Positions 62,201 to 64,000 of a stretch of 64,000 nucleotides of DNA are shown here, piece by piece; within the stretch, counting starts at the first letter, position 1; each line of letters starts with the position of its first letter. The stretch is from assembly GCA_026261815.1 (NCBI GenBank), contig JAMPIT010000484.1, forward strand, positions 12,498,501-12,562,500. Reading direction: 5' to 3'. This stretch comes from Monarcha castaneiventris obscurior. Taxonomy: Eukaryota > Chordata > Aves > Passeriformes > Monarchidae. Position numbers and translations under genes: made by a program. The notes under the pieces were generated by a model. It was not told the DNA's origin. It did not search any database and saw nothing but the letters and a program-made list of their open reading frames with translations.

Positions 62201-63204
62201 TGACTCTAGGATGTAGGATTAGTATCATCTCTTACTTCAGAACCAGTAAATTCCGTTTGCAAAATCATTTTCTATAGAAAGACTAAAGAGCCTCAACTCA
62301 TTTTCAGTAGATGCAGTGTACTGGCAGCAAGGCTTTTACATATGCAGATTTTTCATATCATGGAATTCAAGATGTTCCTGCAACTCTAACCATGTTTTAT
62401 AAAAATGAACTTGAAGGTTTACAGCTTTTTGTTCCAAGTAGTGAGGAAAAACCAAGAACATGGCACTTGTGCTACAAGGCTATATACATTACTCTTATAA
62501 TTTGATGAGGAACGCTTTTCCTCATGCAGCAAAGTTCAACTGCATCTCATCAGCTCTTATCTAGGTCTGACAGCATCTTTTTCTCCTGTTTAAAGAAGTT
62601 TCTCGGCATTGTATTCACCAAAAAAAAAAAAAAAATCAGTATCATACAGTGCAAAATGAAACAAAAAAGATCCTTCTGTTTAGAACTATTGCACATCTCA
62701 CTGATGTTAATGAGGATCCTTCTTTCTAAATCTAAAAACAGGTATGTGCAACAAATTGGGTAAAGCTTAGCACTGTCTTATTTGGACATCCACTTTTGTT
62801 TCCAGCAAGGTGTTCTCTGTAGTGCAGTGTAAAGATGAATTTCAGTGTTACTGCTGAGGCCCAATAAGTTTTCAGTTTTGCTTCCAAAGCAGTCAATTGC
62901 ACAGAGGTAAGTGGGGAAAAACCCCACATTTTTTCCCATACTGCACAGAAGCCTTGAGAAAACATATGTTTGTCATACACGTGGCAGCATCACCACGCTT
63001 CATCTGGCATACAAGAGAAATTATACTGACAGGAAATGGAAATCACAGAACTGAGAAAGAAAAATCAAGGCATAATAGGGTCTACATATTGTGAAATCTT
63101 TTCTATAACACGACAGACCCTCCCACCTATATTTCACCTCTTGTAGAACTTGTGCCATTTCACCAGATATATCCATGATTCCAATTTTAATGAAGCAGGC
63201 AACC

Positions 63205-64000
63205 TTAGGCTTCAGATTCTCTCTTCTTCTTTCCATCTTCTCCTAAATCACTGTCTTCTGACTGGCTGCTGCTAAGGACTACAAACTGTCCTTCTGCACT
63301 GCTCTGGTTGGATCTGCTGGAAGCTGCTATCAACCGGCTCTGCTCCTCCAAGTCCTAAGGTGGGAAGGGGGGTTAGGAAATCAGAAAAACAGTATTACCC
63401 TTAAAGCCATCTGCAATTGACACAAGATACCATTATTATGATTTCTAAATGGTCTATCAATACTAGCAGTGCACAGCTATGGACAAAACTGCAAAAGAAA
63501 GTAAGTGGAAAAAACCCAATATTAAGAAATAATGATGAAAGGTACCTTCTCAATTTGCTTTTGTTTATTCAGTTCTTTTTGCTGTTTCTCTTTGACTCTA
63601 TCTATTTCTTTCTGCTTTTCTGAGGCTTTTCGATCCTGAAGAGCAAAAATGTAAATAGTCAGTAACAGCCTGAGATGTCTGATACACTACTGACTGATAT
63701 GAGCTTGCTCAAGACTGACATCACTGTTTTGATTATTCTGCTTTTAAATGACTCATATGGTTGTTAAAAGTAGCAAAATGAATCCTATATTGAATATTGT
63801 TCTACAGTAGATATTGATCTGTCTTTTCATTAGAATTTAAATTCTAGGAAAAAAATCCCTTAAAATACGTAACAGTATTACTGCATCTACAAGCATCTTG
63901 CAGATCACAAGCTATTACCCATATTAAATATACCCCCTTCCTTCCACTCCCAAGTATCCCTTGCCCCAAAAAGATTCTTACCAGTTCTGCATGAAAAGCT
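63205..64000 (-). CDS. APPL1: APPL1, BAR/PH/PTB endosomal adaptor (last three coding exons, 5'-partial)
   Basis: Rab5 effector and adaptor on early signalling endosomes that links AKT, adiponectin receptors and other receptors. Only the C-terminal end is in the window: exon 63982-64000 (FHAEL, cut by the window end), exon 63546-63635 (30 codons, starting DRKASEKQKEIDRVKEKQ, a charged helix after the PTB domain), and exon 63205-63354 with the C-terminus. The last exon contains QSRLIAASSRSNQSSAEGQF and ends QSEDSDLGEDGKKKRESEA before TAA (63205-63207), the characteristic APPL1 tail. All junctions are phase 0 with GT/AG sites on the - strand. The BAR, PH and most of the PTB domain are outside the window. 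Transcription converges on ASB14. Confidence 0.95.

Larger units (their letters stand above)
57058..63204. other. Convergent 3' region of ASB14 (+) and APPL1 (-)
   Basis: About 6.1 kb without a coding gene. On the + strand an ATTAAA at 57341-57346 and an AATAAA at 58141-58146 could end ASB14. On the - strand the first AATAAA below the APPL1 stop is at 60638-60643, with another at 59254-59259, so the APPL1 3' UTR may be 2.6-4 kb. The region also holds the second copy of the duplicated segment, a 22-bp-period tandem repeat at 59208-59247, and two GC-richer patches at about 58190-58320 and 61480-61870 whose origin I cannot name. Confidence 0.6.

Noticed and set aside
1..64000. CRISPR arrays, tRNA or rRNA genes, operons, phage or bacterial mobile elements
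   Set aside because: No such structure was seen; the exon-intron layout and CR1 copies mark this as vertebrate nuclear DNA. No undescribed multi-gene system is supported.

Overview
The window is nuclear DNA of a bird or close relative: AT-rich, with many short exons bounded by GT/AG splice sites, long introns and fragments that look like CR1 retroposons. It contains most of one very large gene, one complete medium-sized gene and the 3' end of a third. Their order (DNAH12 and ASB14 on the + strand, APPL1 convergent on the - strand) matches the known vertebrate DNAH12-ASB14-APPL1 neighbourhood (human 3p14.3), so protein motifs and gene order support the same identification.

Region 1 (1-47928, +): 61 coding exons of an axonemal dynein heavy chain, called DNAH12. 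I joined the exons by hand. Every junction keeps phase and the sum is 10,203 nt, i.e. 3,400 residues plus a TGA stop. The order is linker, AAA1, AAA2, AAA3, AAA4, stalk with microtubule-binding tip, AAA5, AAA6 and C-terminal domain. The N-terminal tail lies before base 1. One intron starts with GC instead of GT. Introns hold two CR1-like fragments, two weaker older CR1/L3-like tails and small tandem duplications.

Region 2 (47929-49799): the DNAH12 3' UTR with an AATAAA, then a short spacer with a TATA/MEF2-like box and two possible non-coding exons that may form the ASB14 promoter and leader.

Region 3 (49800-57057, +): ASB14 in 9 coding exons (594 residues), with an N-terminal ubiquitin-interacting-motif-like segment, ankyrin repeats and a SOCS box. 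The donor after coding exon 2 reads CAG|TTAAGT where CAG|GTAAGT is expected. This is the oddest feature of the window.

Region 4 (57058-64000): the convergent tail of ASB14 and the 3' UTR and last three coding exons of APPL1 (- strand). A segment of about 95-100 bp here is repeated in ASB14 intron 7.

The genes do not form a pathway. DNAH12 is a ciliary motor subunit, ASB14 a substrate receptor for a Cullin-5 ubiquitin ligase, and APPL1 an endosomal adaptor. I found no tRNA, rRNA, CRISPR array or evident undescribed multi-gene system.
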